This document shows, piece after piece, positions 36,070 through 45,224 of a stretch of DNA of 64,000 nucleotides. The position numbers and the translations under genes are program-made. Under the pieces are notes generated by a model that saw nothing but the letters and a program-made list of their open reading frames with translations, did not search any database and was not told the DNA's origin. Origin of the DNA: an uncultured Clostridia bacterium (GTDB lineage Bacteria > Bacillota > Clostridia > TANB77 > CAG-508); contig CAPPGO010000006.1 of assembly GCA_948678575.1 (NCBI GenBank), positions 25,514 to 89,513 of the forward strand, read 5' to 3'. Each line of letters starts with the position of its first letter. Within the stretch, counting starts at the first letter, position 1.

Positions 36070-36795
36070 ATGAAAATAGAGCACGAATTTTATATAGGGT
36101 TAAATAATATCGATAGAAATAATAAATTAACTATAAAGTCATTTATGAGCTTTTTAGAAGATACTGGTGGGATACATTCAGACTTAGTAGGATATGGTTT
36201 ATATGATATATCTAAAACTAAATGCAATTGGATGATTATATCTTGGAAAATAAAATTCTTTAAAAAGCCTACATATAATGAAATTATAAAAGTAGTAACA
36301 TGGTCAAAAGACATACAAAGATTGTACTCATATCGTGATTTTGAAGTATATAATAGCAATCAAGAACTTATAGCAATTGCTTCTTCAAAATGGGTTTTGG
36401 TAAATATGGAAACAAAATCGATTATTAGCCCAGACGAGAAACTGATAAAAGCTTACCAAAGTGAAGATAAATCAGTAATGGATATCAAAGAACTAAATAA
36501 ATTAAAAGAACCAAAAGAATATACTAATGTGATTGAAAATTGCATTACAAGAGAAATGATAGACGTTAATAATCATGTTCATAATCTAGAATACTTAGAT
36601 TTAGCATATAGTAGTCTGCCAGATGAAGTTTATTATACAGATTTTCATGAAATAGAAATTATGTATAAAAAAGAAATAAAATTGGGTGAAAAAGTAAAAT
36701 CTATGTACGCATACTCAGAAGAGGAAAAATCACATATTATTGCAGTAAAAAGTGAAGATGAAAGTGTTTTACATTCAATAATAAAATTAAAATAA
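36070..36795 (+). CDS. Acyl-ACP thioesterase
   Basis: A 241-residue double hot-dog protein of the plant FatA/FatB-like bacterial thioesterase family, releasing fatty acids from acyl carrier protein. The first hot-dog has SFMSFLEDTGGIHSDLVGYG and WMIISWKIKFFKKPTYNEI; WVLVNMETKSII and the second-domain VNNHVHNLEYLDLAYSSLP supply the conserved asparagine and histidine. The ATG follows GAAGAGG. The gene is preceded by a 23-bp palindrome that may control it. Confidence 0.92.
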   Translation: MKIEHEFYIGLNNIDRNNKLTIKSFMSFLEDTGGIHSDLVGYGLYDISKTKCNWMIISWKIKFFKKPTYNEIIKVVTWSKDIQRLYSYRDFEVYNSNQELIAIASSKWVLVNMETKSIISPDEKLIKAYQSEDKSVMDIKELNKLKEPKEYTNVIENCITREMIDVNNHVHNLEYLDLAYSSLPDEVYYTDFHEIEIMYKKEIKLGEKVKSMYAYSEEEKSHIIAVKSEDESVLHSIIKLK

Positions 36796-36865
36796 ATATT
36801 GACTAAGAAAAAACTTCTTGATATAATACAAACATAATTTCGTATTATATTTAGGAGTTTTTTCA

Positions 36866-38087
36866 ATGGGAAGAGAAATTCTACATGTTGATGTAAATAA
36901 TGCATTTTTATCTTGGTCAGCTGTTAATATGCTTGAAAACGGCTCTAATTTAGATATTAGAACAATACCTGCAATAATTCGGTGGAGATGAAGAAAGGCG
37001 AAGTGGAATAGTTCTGGCTAAAAGTCCAATTGCTAAAAAGTTTGGTATTGTGACTGGTGAACCAATATGTTTTGCTAAAAAGAAATGTCCAAATTTGCAA
37101 ATATTTCCAGGAGATTTTACAGTGTATCGTGAATATTCAAATAAATTATACAATTTGTTATTAGAATATACAGATATAATTGAACGATTTAGTATAGACG
37201 AATGTTTTTTGGATATGACAGGATTTTTAATGGGAAGAACTTTGGAAGATGTTGCAAAGGAAATAAATAATCGAGTCAGAAATGAACTAAAATTTACTGT
37301 AAATATCGGAATTGCTCATAATAAATTGCTAGCAAAAATGGCTTCTGATTTTGAAAAACCAGATAAAATTCATACATTATATGAAAATGAAATAGAAAAG
37401 AAAATGTGGACACTTCCAGCTTCTGAATTATTTATGCTTGGAAGAAAAACAGTTCCAAAGCTTTTAAACATGCAAATAAAAACCATTGGAGATGTGGCTA
37501 AAACTGATAAAGAAATATTAGTTAGAAAATTTGGAAAACATGGACAAATGATGTGGGAATATGCAAATGGTATTGATAATTCGCCAGTAAATAATGTAAA
37601 AGAACTACCTAAAAGTATTGGCAATTCTGTAACTTTGGCAAGGGATTTAAAAAGTATAGATGAAATAAACCCAATACTAGTAGCACTTGTAGAAAAAGTT
37701 ACATATAGACTGCGAAAATATCAAATGCTTGCAGATGTTATTAATGTTCAATTAAGAACAAATAATTTTATAGATTATTCACATCAAAAAAAGTTAGCTT
37801 ATTCTACATCTAGCACCAAAGACATTTTAAAACTTGCAAAAGAAATTTTAGCAAATATGTATAATGGAGAGCCGATTCGTTTAATTGGAGTTAGAGTTGA
37901 TAATTTAACAAAAGAAGATGAAATACAATTATCATTTTTTTCTAATGATAATTCTAAACAAAATAATCTAGATAAAACATTAGACAATATAACTAACAAA
38001 TATGGAATTTCTAGTATTACAAGGGCAAGTAAACTAAATGTAGATATAAATTATAAAGAAAATCAAGATAATAAAAAAAGAATATAA
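36866..38087 (+). CDS. dinB: DNA polymerase IV (Y family), split by +1 frameshift at a CGG codon
   Basis: Error-prone lesion-bypass polymerase. The first frame (36866-36979) gives REILHVDVNNAFLSW and ends TIPAII; the second (36981-38087) begins with the conserved GGDEERRSGIVLAKSP, then FSIDECFLDMTGF with catalytic acids, KPDKIHTLY, the little finger and a C-terminal stretch QLSFF resembling a clamp-binding motif. One extra C at 36980 separates them; together they make about 406 residues, the family length. In the zero frame translation stops at a TGA only three codons beyond the CGG, after 41 residues. The site, ATT-CGG, parallels murB and prfB. The ATG follows AGGAG. Confidence 0.87.
36977..36983 (+). 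other. Candidate +1 recoding site in dinB (ATT CGG T)
   Basis: In-frame codons are ATT then CGG. Skipping the C at 36980 makes the next codon GGT, the first glycine of the conserved Y-family GG motif. Confidence 0.7.
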
Positions 38088-38181
38088 ATTCGCAAAACCT
38101 TTAAATTTAATTATTCAAATACTTTTATTTTTTACAAAATAATGATATGATATTATATATTAAAGAAAGGGCTTAGAGATT

Positions 38182-39186
38182 ATGATAGCAACTGAAAGTA
38201 ATCCAGACTTTTTAAATGATTTTTTAGATTACTCTGCTACAATTTTAAACAAATCTAGTAATAGTATAAAAGAATATAATTATGATATTGCTCATTTTTT
38301 AAAATTTATTAAATATAAATTTGGTATGACAAAAGTAGAGGATGAATCCGAAATAAAATTAATAGAAATAAATGATCTTACAATAGATACCATAGAGAAA
38401 ATTACTCTTCAAGACATACATGCATTTCTTGGTTATTTAAAAAGTAATTATAGAAGTAAACCAGCAACACTAGCTAGAAAAGTTTCAAGTATTAGAATTT
38501 TTTTTAAATACTTATGTAATAAATCTAAAAAAATTTCAAATAATCCAGCACTTGATTTAGAAACACCAAAATTAGATAAGCGTTTACCTAAGTATTTAAC
38601 ATTAGAAGATAGTCAGAAACTTTTAGATGTTGCAGAGCAACCAAAGGAAAGTACACATGGTAATCATGATAATTCTGAAAGAAATTTTGCTATTATAACA
38701 TTATTTTTGAATTGTGGACTACGTTTGTCTGAACTTGTCAATATAAATATAAAAGACATTGATTTTTATGATAATAAACTTAATGTTATAGGTAAAGGAA
38801 ACAAGGAACGTACTATTTACTTAAATAATGCTTGCATTAGTGCAATAAAAAAATATTTGAATGTAAGACCACATGAAAGTGTAAAATCTGCTTCTCGTGA
38901 TGCTTTATTTTTGAGTGAGCAAAAAAGAAGAATAAGTAATAGGACAGTACAATATATTATAAAAGAAGAGCTAAAAAATGCTGGGCTTGATAGTCAAAAA
39001 TATTCAGTGCATAAGTTAAGACATACAGCAGCAACTCTTATGTATCAATATGGACAAGTAGATATAAGAGCTTTGCAAGTATTATTAGGTCATGAAAGTA
39101 TTTCAACGACTCAAATTTATACACATGTAAATAATGAACAAGTTCGTAATGCCGTTGAGAATAATCCTTTGGCAAACAGAACTTAA
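38182..39186 (+). CDS. Tyrosine recombinase (XerC/XerD-like)
   Basis: A 334-residue site-specific recombinase. An N-terminal SAM-like DNA-binding domain is followed by the catalytic domain with the complete tetrad plus nucleophile: R in CGLRLSELVNI, K in GKGNKERTIYL, H-x-x-R in HKLRHTAATL, H in LLGHESISTTQIYTHV with its tyrosine. This is the pattern of chromosomal XerC/D proteins that resolve chromosome dimers at dif; a chromosomal role fits better than a phage integrase because no mobile element is attached. Two Xer-like genes are usual in Firmicutes, so C versus D cannot be decided. Confidence 0.9.
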   Translation: MIATESNPDFLNDFLDYSATILNKSSNSIKEYNYDIAHFLKFIKYKFGMTKVEDESEIKLIEINDLTIDTIEKITLQDIHAFLGYLKSNYRSKPATLARKVSSIRIFFKYLCNKSKKISNNPALDLETPKLDKRLPKYLTLEDSQKLLDVAEQPKESTHGNHDNSERNFAIITLFLNCGLRLSELVNINIKDIDFYDNKLNVIGKGNKERTIYLNNACISAIKKYLNVRPHESVKSASRDALFLSEQKRRISNRTVQYIIKEELKNAGLDSQKYSVHKLRHTAATLMYQYGQVDIRALQVLLGHESISTTQIYTHVNNEQVRNAVENNPLANRT

Positions 39187-39213
39187 ATCCAATTTGGAAA
39201 AGAGGTATAAAAA

Positions 39214-39690
39214 ATGAAAGAATTTTTATATGGAATAGTTGCAATTATTGCAGAAATACATACATACTTAATGCAATTGAATGATGATTATGAATTTTAT
39301 TTTAATGATAAAGAATTACATTTTATCATTATTGGTTTACTAGGAATGGCAATGGTAATTACTATATATCCAATATTCAAGAACTTAGCAAAAAATAAGC
39401 ATTATTTAACTTTAACTTGGATTTATGTTTTTACATTAATTATTGTAATCACATTTGCAATAGAAATAGGTCAGAAAGTTTCAAATACAGGTAATATGGA
39501 TTTTGGAGACATCATGTTTGGTGTGGCTGGCTTTATTGCAATGTATGCAGTATATGCAAGTATATTAACTATAATAAAATTAATAGGAAAATTAATACAA
39601 ATAATTTCAAAAAAGAACAAAACAGAAGAAACAAACAGAGAACAGAATATGAAACAAATTGATGAAGACTGCGAAGAAGATGATGACTAA
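39214..39690 (+). CDS. Small membrane protein, VanZ-like
   Basis: A 158-residue protein with four hydrophobic segments and an acidic C-terminal tail (EDCEEDDD). NDKELHFIIIGLLGM at residue ~33 and FAIEIGQKVSNTGNMDFGDI followed by a glycine-rich helix match the VanZ-like pattern (D-x-x-x-H, E-x-x-Q, D-x-x-D). Function of such proteins is not settled; some confer glycopeptide tolerance. It follows the recombinase by 27 bp and may be co-transcribed. Confidence 0.65.
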   Translation: MKEFLYGIVAIIAEIHTYLMQLNDDYEFYFNDKELHFIIIGLLGMAMVITIYPIFKNLAKNKHYLTLTWIYVFTLIIVITFAIEIGQKVSNTGNMDFGDIMFGVAGFIAMYAVYASILTIIKLIGKLIQIISKKNKTEETNREQNMKQIDEDCEEDDD

Positions 39691-39780
39691 AAAATATTTA
39701 GTATTGCAATTTGTTTAAAAATATATTATTATATCTATGAGCAAAATTTAAAAGATATAGTTATAGTTATATTGATTTTG

Positions 39781-39969
39781 CAATCAATTAAGCGCAGGTT
39801 CTTAGATGAACCAACAAACCATTTAGATGTAGATACAAAAGATGAGTTAAGAGAGGCTTTAAGAAAATTTAAAGGCACTGTTATTTTGGTATCCCATGAA
39901 GGTGCTTTTTATGAGGATTTAGCAACAAGAGTAGTTAGTATAGAAGAATTATGTAATAAAAGAAAATAA
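39781..39969 (+). pseudogene. C-terminal remnant of an ABC-F ATPase
   Basis: Only the end of an ABC-F protein remains: RFLDEPTNHLDVDTKDELRE (Walker B and D-loop), then GTVILVSHEGAFYEDLATRVVSIE (H-loop). The Walker A, signature and the first ATPase domain, several hundred residues, are missing, and no start signal or ribosome-binding site precedes it. It is a decayed fragment left by a deletion, upstream of the riboswitch-MATE unit. ABC-F proteins act on ribosomes in antibiotic resistance or translation control. Confidence 0.85.
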
Positions 39970-40034
39970 TTAATAAATAGAGATATTAATTTTAATGCAT
40001 ATCTCTATTTGTTAGAATTTTTTGTCAGCAATTA

Positions 40035-40063
40035 TTGACAAAAGTTTAAAAATTTTGTATAGT
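40035..40063 (+). promoter_or_regulatory. Consensus sigma-A promoter for the riboswitch-MATE unit
   Basis: TTGACA (40035-40040), exactly 17 bp, TATAGT (40058-40063). Transcription would begin about 10 bases before the riboswitch. Confidence 0.85.
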
Positions 40064-40080
40064 ATATTACTGTATATAGT

Positions 40081-40167
40081 CATCGGAGGACAGTTGCGTC
40101 GCAACGCAATAGTTGAATTATAAATTCTCTGTCGATAAAGATGTCGAGTGCGCTCGGTTATTTTTTT
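40081..40167 (+). promoter_or_regulatory. Probable guanidine-IV (mepA-type) riboswitch with intrinsic terminator
   Basis: ATCG plus ACAG (40082-40093, interrupted by GAGG) pair with CTGTCGAT (40129-40136). Inside, TTGCG (40094-40098) and CGCAA (40105-40109) form a hairpin with loop TCGCAA. Downstream GTCGAG/CTCGGT (40143-40158) with loop TGCG and a T run is a terminator. The loop CGCA of the first hairpin is complementary to the terminator loop TGCG, so a loop-loop contact could prevent termination. The guanidine-IV class was described upstream of MATE (mepA) transporter genes in Clostridia; the gene here is such a MATE. Assignment rests on context and architecture rather than a covariance-model hit. 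Confidence 0.7.
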
Positions 40168-40213
40168 ATAATAGAGCTTATTTTTTTGCTCTAAAAAAGA
40201 AGGATATATAATA

Positions 40214-41545
40214 ATGAAGATAGAATTATCAGAGCATTTTACATATAATAAATTAATAAAATTTACAATACCAACAATTATAATGGTAATATTTACCTCA
40301 ATTTATGGAATTGTTGATGGAATTTTTGTGTCTAATTTTGTTGGTTCTAACGCTTTTGCAGGAGTAAATTTAATTATGCCAGTACTAATGATTGTTGGAA
40401 CATTAGGATTTATGATTGGTTCAGGTGGTAGTGCTTTAATTTCAAAAACAATAGGAGAAGGTAAAAAAGAAAAAGCAAACGAATATTTTTCTATGTTAAT
40501 ATATTTATTAATAATTATGGGATTAATATTATCTGTTCTTGGAATTGCATTAATTAGACCAATGTCGAAAATGTTAGGTGCAGAGGGAAAAATATTAGAA
40601 GAATGTGTAACTTATGGACGAGTTTTAATTGTATTTTTAGTTCCATTTATATTACAAAATTGTTTTCAAAACTTTTTAGTCGTTGCTGAAAAACCTACAT
40701 TTGGATTAGTAATATCTATTATTACTGGCATTTCTAATATGACATTAGATTTTTTACTAATTTATGTATTTAAAATAGGAGTATCTGGTGCAGCATTAGC
40801 TACTGGAATCAGTCAATTAATTGGTGGAATTATTCCACTAGTATATTTTGTTCGAAAAAATGACAGTCCATTACAAATAAAAAAAGCAAAATTTGATTTG
40901 AAAGCAATTTTACAATCTTGTATAAACGGTTCATCAGAAATGTTAACCAATTTGTCTATGTCGTTAGTTAATATATTATATAATATGCAACTTATGAAAT
41001 ATGCGGGAGCAGATGGAGTTATATCTTATGGAATTATAATGTATGTAGGTTTCATATTTTCAGGAACTTATATTGGATATGCAATGGGAACAGCACCAAT
41101 CGTAGGTTATCATTATGGAGCAGAAAACACAGAAGAATTAAAAAGTTTGTTGAAGAAAAGTTTGAAACTGATTGCAATAGCTTCTATTGTTATGACATGT
41201 TTAGCAGAAATTTCGTCCCAATTACTTGCTTCAATATTTGTCAGTTATGATGCTGAATTACTTAATATGACAACAAATGCAATAAAAATATTTTCGATTT
41301 CTTATATTATTAGTGGTTTTAATATTTTTAGTTCATCATTTTTTACAGCATTAAATAATGGGTTTGTTTCAGCAATGATTTCATTTTTAAGAACCTTAGT
41401 ATTTCAAGTTGCAATGATATTAATTCTTCCATTAATATTCGGTATTAATGGAATTTGGCTAGCAATAGTAGTTGCGGAAATTTTATCTTTAATCGTAAGT
41501 TTTATATTTTTAGTATGTAATAGAAAAAAATATAAGTATGCTTAA
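40214..41545 (+). CDS. MATE family efflux transporter (MepA-like)
   Basis: A 443-residue, 12-helix multidrug and toxin extrusion protein driven by an ion gradient. Repeated MATE features are visible: TIPTIIMVIFTSIYGIVDGI, GSGGSALISKTIGEGKKEKA in the first half and MGTAPIVGYHYGAENTEEL in the second. The N-terminus SEHFTYNKLIKFTIP is characteristic of MepA-type proteins of Clostridia. It is behind a strong promoter and a probable guanidine-sensing riboswitch, so guanidinium-type compounds are the likely inducer and possibly the cargo. Start ATG follows AGAAGGA. Confidence 0.93.
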   Translation: MKIELSEHFTYNKLIKFTIPTIIMVIFTSIYGIVDGIFVSNFVGSNAFAGVNLIMPVLMIVGTLGFMIGSGGSALISKTIGEGKKEKANEYFSMLIYLLIIMGLILSVLGIALIRPMSKMLGAEGKILEECVTYGRVLIVFLVPFILQNCFQNFLVVAEKPTFGLVISIITGISNMTLDFLLIYVFKIGVSGAALATGISQLIGGIIPLVYFVRKNDSPLQIKKAKFDLKAILQSCINGSSEMLTNLSMSLVNILYNMQLMKYAGADGVISYGIIMYVGFIFSGTYIGYAMGTAPIVGYHYGAENTEELKSLLKKSLKLIAIASIVMTCLAEISSQLLASIFVSYDAELLNMTTNAIKIFSISYIISGFNIFSSSFFTALNNGFVSAMISFLRTLVFQVAMILILPLIFGINGIWLAIVVAEILSLIVSFIFLVCNRKKYKYA

Positions 41546-41640
41546 ATGTTGGATGTTTTATATATAAAACTATTTACAAAAATAGCTTTATATAATAAAA
41601 TGATTTCGTATAAAAACATAAGATAATAAAGGAGAAAGTT

Positions 41641-42213
41641 ATGAAAAAAACAATCATTATCGTTATTTCAATCATTTTAGTGATTGCTGTTGTTGTAGGG
41701 GGAATTTTTTTAATTAAAAATAACAGTGCAGAGCCAAAAGAAAGAAAACTTCAAACAGTAGAAGAAATGCAAAATATGTTAAATACAATTTATTCTAGCG
41801 AGAAAGTACAATTACCATCATTAGATACCACAGTAATTGATGTAACTGATGAAACTCAGGTTAATGTTTTCACTGGGTTAAAATCAAATGCTAATGTAGA
41901 AGAATTAGTGGTATCAGTACCATTTATAGGATCACAAGCATATTCACTTGCAGTAGTTAAAGTAAGTGAAGGAGCTGATATAGAGCAAATGAAACAAGAA
42001 ATGTTAGACAATATAGATATGAGAAGATGGATTTGCGTTTCAGCAGAAAAATTATATATTACAAATTATGAAAATATTATATTTCTAGTAATGTCTAGCG
42101 AAGATTGGGCAAAACCAGTATATGATGAATTTAAAAATTTTGTTGAAAATGATATAGGAAAAGAGTTAGAAAAATCTGAAACAGAAGATATTGAACTTCC
42201 ACCAGAAATGTAA
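41641..42213 (+). CDS. Membrane-anchored protein, DUF4358-like
   Basis: A 190-residue protein with one N-terminal membrane helix (residues 4-26) and an outer domain. The pattern of a short LP-containing start, a central SLAVVKVSEGADIEQMKQEM and a late NIIFLVMSSEDWAKPVYDEF resembles the DUF4358 family of Clostridia, but the match is by eye only. No lipobox cysteine. The gene follows the MATE pump by ~95 bp and is bounded by a terminator, with GGAG ahead of its ATG. Function unknown. Confidence 0.65.
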   Translation: MKKTIIIVISIILVIAVVVGGIFLIKNNSAEPKERKLQTVEEMQNMLNTIYSSEKVQLPSLDTTVIDVTDETQVNVFTGLKSNANVEELVVSVPFIGSQAYSLAVVKVSEGADIEQMKQEMLDNIDMRRWICVSAEKLYITNYENIIFLVMSSEDWAKPVYDEFKNFVENDIGKELEKSETEDIELPPEM

Positions 42214-42240
42214 ATTCAGATTAAAATGATTTAACGAATA

Positions 42241-42272
42241 AAGCTTCCAAGTTTAATGGAAGCTTTATTATT
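42241..42272 (+). terminator. Rho-independent terminator
   Basis: AAGCTTCC (42241-42248) with GGAAGCTT (42258-42265), 9-base loop, followed by a T/A-rich tail; 27 bp after the DUF4358-like gene. Confidence 0.8.
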
Positions 42273-42291
42273 AATCAGAAAGTAGGAGAAT

Positions 42292-43683
42292 ATGTTATTT
42301 ACAAGTATTAGTTTTTTATATTATTTTTTACCAATTGTAATAATATTTTACTTTATCATACCCAAAAAGATGCGAAATTTTATACTACTTATTTCATCAA
42401 TGGTATTCTATTTTTATGGAGAGCCGAAGTATATTTTTCTAATGTTAGCTGAAATTCTAATAGCTTATATTGGAGCAATATTAATTGATAAATATAAGAA
42501 AAAAAGTTTATTAATAGCTAGTGTTTCTATTCATATTGGTTTATTATGTATTTTTAAGTACACAGATTTTATTATATTAAATATAAATCAAATACTAAAT
42601 ACAAATTTGTCACCTTTAAGAATTGCTTTACCAATAGGAATTTCGTTTTATACATTCCAAATTCTTAGTTATGTAATTGATGTATATAAAGGTAAAGTAA
42701 AAGTACAAAGAAACATTTTAAAACTAGCAACTTACATATCTTTATTCCCACAATTAATAGCTGGACCTATCGTAAGATATGAAACAATTGAAAGTAAATT
42801 AGACAATAGAAATTACAATTTTGAAAATTTTTCTTATGGTGTAAGAAGATTTACAATTGGTCTTGGCAAAAAAGTTTTAATAGCTAATATGTTAGGCGAA
42901 TTATGCAAACAATTTACAGGTACAGACGAAAAAAGTATAGTATTATATTGGATATTTGCAATTAGCTATATGTTACAAATTTATTTTGATTTTTCATCAT
43001 ATTCTGACATGGCAATAGGATTAGGTAGAATATTTGGATTTCATTTCTTGGAAAATTTCAACTATCCATATACTTCTAAAAGTATCACAGAATTTTGGAG
43101 AAGATGGCATATATCACTAAGTTCTTGGTTTAAAGATTATGTATATATACCACTTGGAGGAAATAGAGAAGGATTAAAAAAACAAATAAGAAACATTCTA
43201 ATCGTATGGGGACTTACTGGTATCTGGCATGGAGCAAGTTGGAATTTTGTAATATGGGGAGCATTATTTGGAATTATTTTAATTATAGAGAAAGTCTTTT
43301 TAGGAAAATATTTAGAAAAATTACCAACTTTTTTTAGAAGAATTTATGTATTATTTGTTGTTATGATAAGTTTTATAATATTTAATGCAGAAAGTATAGG
43401 AGAGGCATGGAAGAATATTATAGGACTATTTGGAGCAAATGGAGAAAATTTAATAAATACATACACTAAATACTATTTAAGAAGTTATACTGTAATCATA
43501 ATTGCTGGATTCATTGGAGCTACTCCACTTCTTAAAAATATAATATTAAAATTAAAGAAAAATGAAAAAGCAAATAATATAATTAATCTTTTAGAACCAT
43601 TATATATAATATCAATACTTTTAGTTGTAACAGCATATTTAGTAGATAATTCATATAATCCATTTTTGTATTTTAGATTTTAG
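42292..43683 (+). CDS. MBOAT family O-acyltransferase (AlgI/DltB-like)
   Basis: Membrane-bound acyltransferase of 463 residues with about 10 hydrophobic segments. Conserved MBOAT positions are present: YVIDVYKGK near 130, SITEFWRRWHISLSSWFKD around residue 265 and TGIWHGASWNFVIWG with the catalytic histidine around 305. It would pass acetyl or another acyl group across the membrane to a surface glycan. The DHHW-type protein that starts 12 bp later is the usual periplasmic or extracellular partner in this two-gene arrangement. Confidence 0.92.
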   Translation: MLFTSISFLYYFLPIVIIFYFIIPKKMRNFILLISSMVFYFYGEPKYIFLMLAEILIAYIGAILIDKYKKKSLLIASVSIHIGLLCIFKYTDFIILNINQILNTNLSPLRIALPIGISFYTFQILSYVIDVYKGKVKVQRNILKLATYISLFPQLIAGPIVRYETIESKLDNRNYNFENFSYGVRRFTIGLGKKVLIANMLGELCKQFTGTDEKSIVLYWIFAISYMLQIYFDFSSYSDMAIGLGRIFGFHFLENFNYPYTSKSITEFWRRWHISLSSWFKDYVYIPLGGNREGLKKQIRNILIVWGLTGIWHGASWNFVIWGALFGIILIIEKVFLGKYLEKLPTFFRRIYVLFVVMISFIIFNAESIGEAWKNIIGLFGANGENLINTYTKYYLRSYTVIIIAGFIGATPLLKNIILKLKKNEKANNIINLLEPLYIISILLVVTAYLVDNSYNPFLYFRF

Positions 43684-43695
43684 GAGGAGCTATTT

Positions 43696-44784
43696 ATGAA
43701 TGATAGAATAAAAGACATAGTAGTAACAATATCTTTCTTGTTTGTAATCATTGTCATATTAATTGCAAATCTTATAAAAGCAGATACAGAAATATCCTTA
43801 ACAGAAAGAAGGAGATTACAAGAATTTCCAAAATTTTCAATAAACGAATTACTTACTGGTAATTTTTTTGAAAAATTTGAAAAATATTCAATGGATCAAT
43901 TTGTACGAAAAGAAGCGTTACGAAGTTTGAAAACTAATATTGAAATGAAAGTGCTAAAAAAACAAGATAGTAACAACATTTATGAGTATGATCAAAAATT
44001 GATTGAACAGATATACCCATTAAATGAGAAATCTATAATGAATATAACTAATAAAATGAACGAAATTTATCAAAGTTATTTAGATGAAACTAATGAAATA
44101 TATTACATAATTGTTCCAGATAAAAATTATTTTGTAAACGATAATCATTTGAAATTAGATTATACTAAGCTACAAAATACAATGATAAATAATTTAGAGT
44201 GGGCAGAATATATTAATATATTTGATTGTTTAGATTTATCTTGTTATTATGCAACAGATTCTCATTGGAAGCAAGAACGATTACAAAAAGTTGCAAATAA
44301 AATTTCTGCTAATATGAATTTAAAACTACATGAAGATTATGAAGAAAAGAAGATAGTAGATTTTAAAGGCGTACATTCTGGACAATTTCCAATCAGTACA
44401 GAAACTGATGAAATACGAATTTTAACAAATGAAGTAATCGAGAATTGTACTGTATATAACTATGAAACAAATACAACAACAAAAATTTACGACTTGGGAA
44501 AGAAAAATTCTTCTGACAAATATGATATTTATTTATCAGGCGCAGTGCCAATATTAAAGATAGAAAATCCAAATGGAATTCTAAATAAAGAATTAATTGT
44601 TTTTAGAGATTCTTATGGTAGTAGCCTAGTACCACTACTAGTAGAAGAATATCAAAATGTAACAGTAATTGATACAAGATATGTATCACCAAAGATATTA
44701 GACAAGTATGTAGAATTTGAAAATAAAGATATTTTATTTATTTATAGCACTTTACTTATTAATAATAGTATTTCCTTAAAATAG
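43696..44784 (+). CDS. DHHW/AlgX-like acyl-transfer partner protein
   Basis: A 362-residue protein with one N-terminal membrane helix (residues ~8-25) and an extracytoplasmic SGNH-like domain. The DSHWKQERLQK motif near residue 190 is the DHHW-family signature (related to AlgJ/AlgX), and ELIVFRDSYGSSLVPLL near residue 300 carries the likely serine of the second block. With the MBOAT protein upstream it would O-acylate an extracellular polysaccharide. The AGGAGG ribosome-binding site overlaps the MBOAT stop region. Confidence 0.85.
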   Translation: MNDRIKDIVVTISFLFVIIVILIANLIKADTEISLTERRRLQEFPKFSINELLTGNFFEKFEKYSMDQFVRKEALRSLKTNIEMKVLKKQDSNNIYEYDQKLIEQIYPLNEKSIMNITNKMNEIYQSYLDETNEIYYIIVPDKNYFVNDNHLKLDYTKLQNTMINNLEWAEYINIFDCLDLSCYYATDSHWKQERLQKVANKISANMNLKLHEDYEEKKIVDFKGVHSGQFPISTETDEIRILTNEVIENCTVYNYETNTTTKIYDLGKKNSSDKYDIYLSGAVPILKIENPNGILNKELIVFRDSYGSSLVPLLVEEYQNVTVIDTRYVSPKILDKYVEFENKDILFIYSTLLINNSISLK

Positions 44785-44886
44785 ATTAACAAATATTTTT
44801 GTTAGAATTTATAGAGTAATATATTTGAGTGTGATATAATCAATTTGACAAAACTTTGGAACAAAATAGATTTTGGAGAATAGAAA

Positions 44887-45198
44887 ATGTTAGAAATAAG
44901 ACAAGAAAATAAAAAAGATTATAAAGAGGTATATAATGTAATAAAAACTGCATTTGGAACAGCAGAACATTGTGATGGAAACGAACAAGATTTAGTAGTA
45001 GCACTAAGAGATAGTGACAATTTCATTCCAGAATTATCATTGGTAGCAGTTCAAAATGATAAAATAGTTGGATATATATTATTTACAAAAATAGAAATAG
45101 GTGAATATGAAGAACTAGCTCTTGCACCACTAGGAATACTTCCAGAATATCAAAAGCAGGGTATAGGAACTAAATTAATAGAAGAAGGGGATAAATAA
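44887..45198 (+). pseudogene. Truncated GNAT N-acetyltransferase
   Basis: The first 103 residues of a GNAT acetyltransferase: ending in LAPLGILPEYQKQGIGTKLIEEG, the acetyl-CoA binding motif A. A typical protein of this type runs to ~165-170 residues, with a YYPKFGF-type second half that is absent. The stop codon is 27 bp before the next gene's start and the missing part is not in another frame, so a deletion removed it. Function is probably lost. Confidence 0.75.
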
Positions 45199-45224
45199 GT
45201 TTAAAATATAAAAAGGAGAAAGTA

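Noticed and set aside
38182..39186. Phage or transposon integrase with attachment sites
   Set aside because: The protein looks like a chromosomal XerC/D, with no neighbouring mobile-element genes, tRNA gene or flanking direct repeats.
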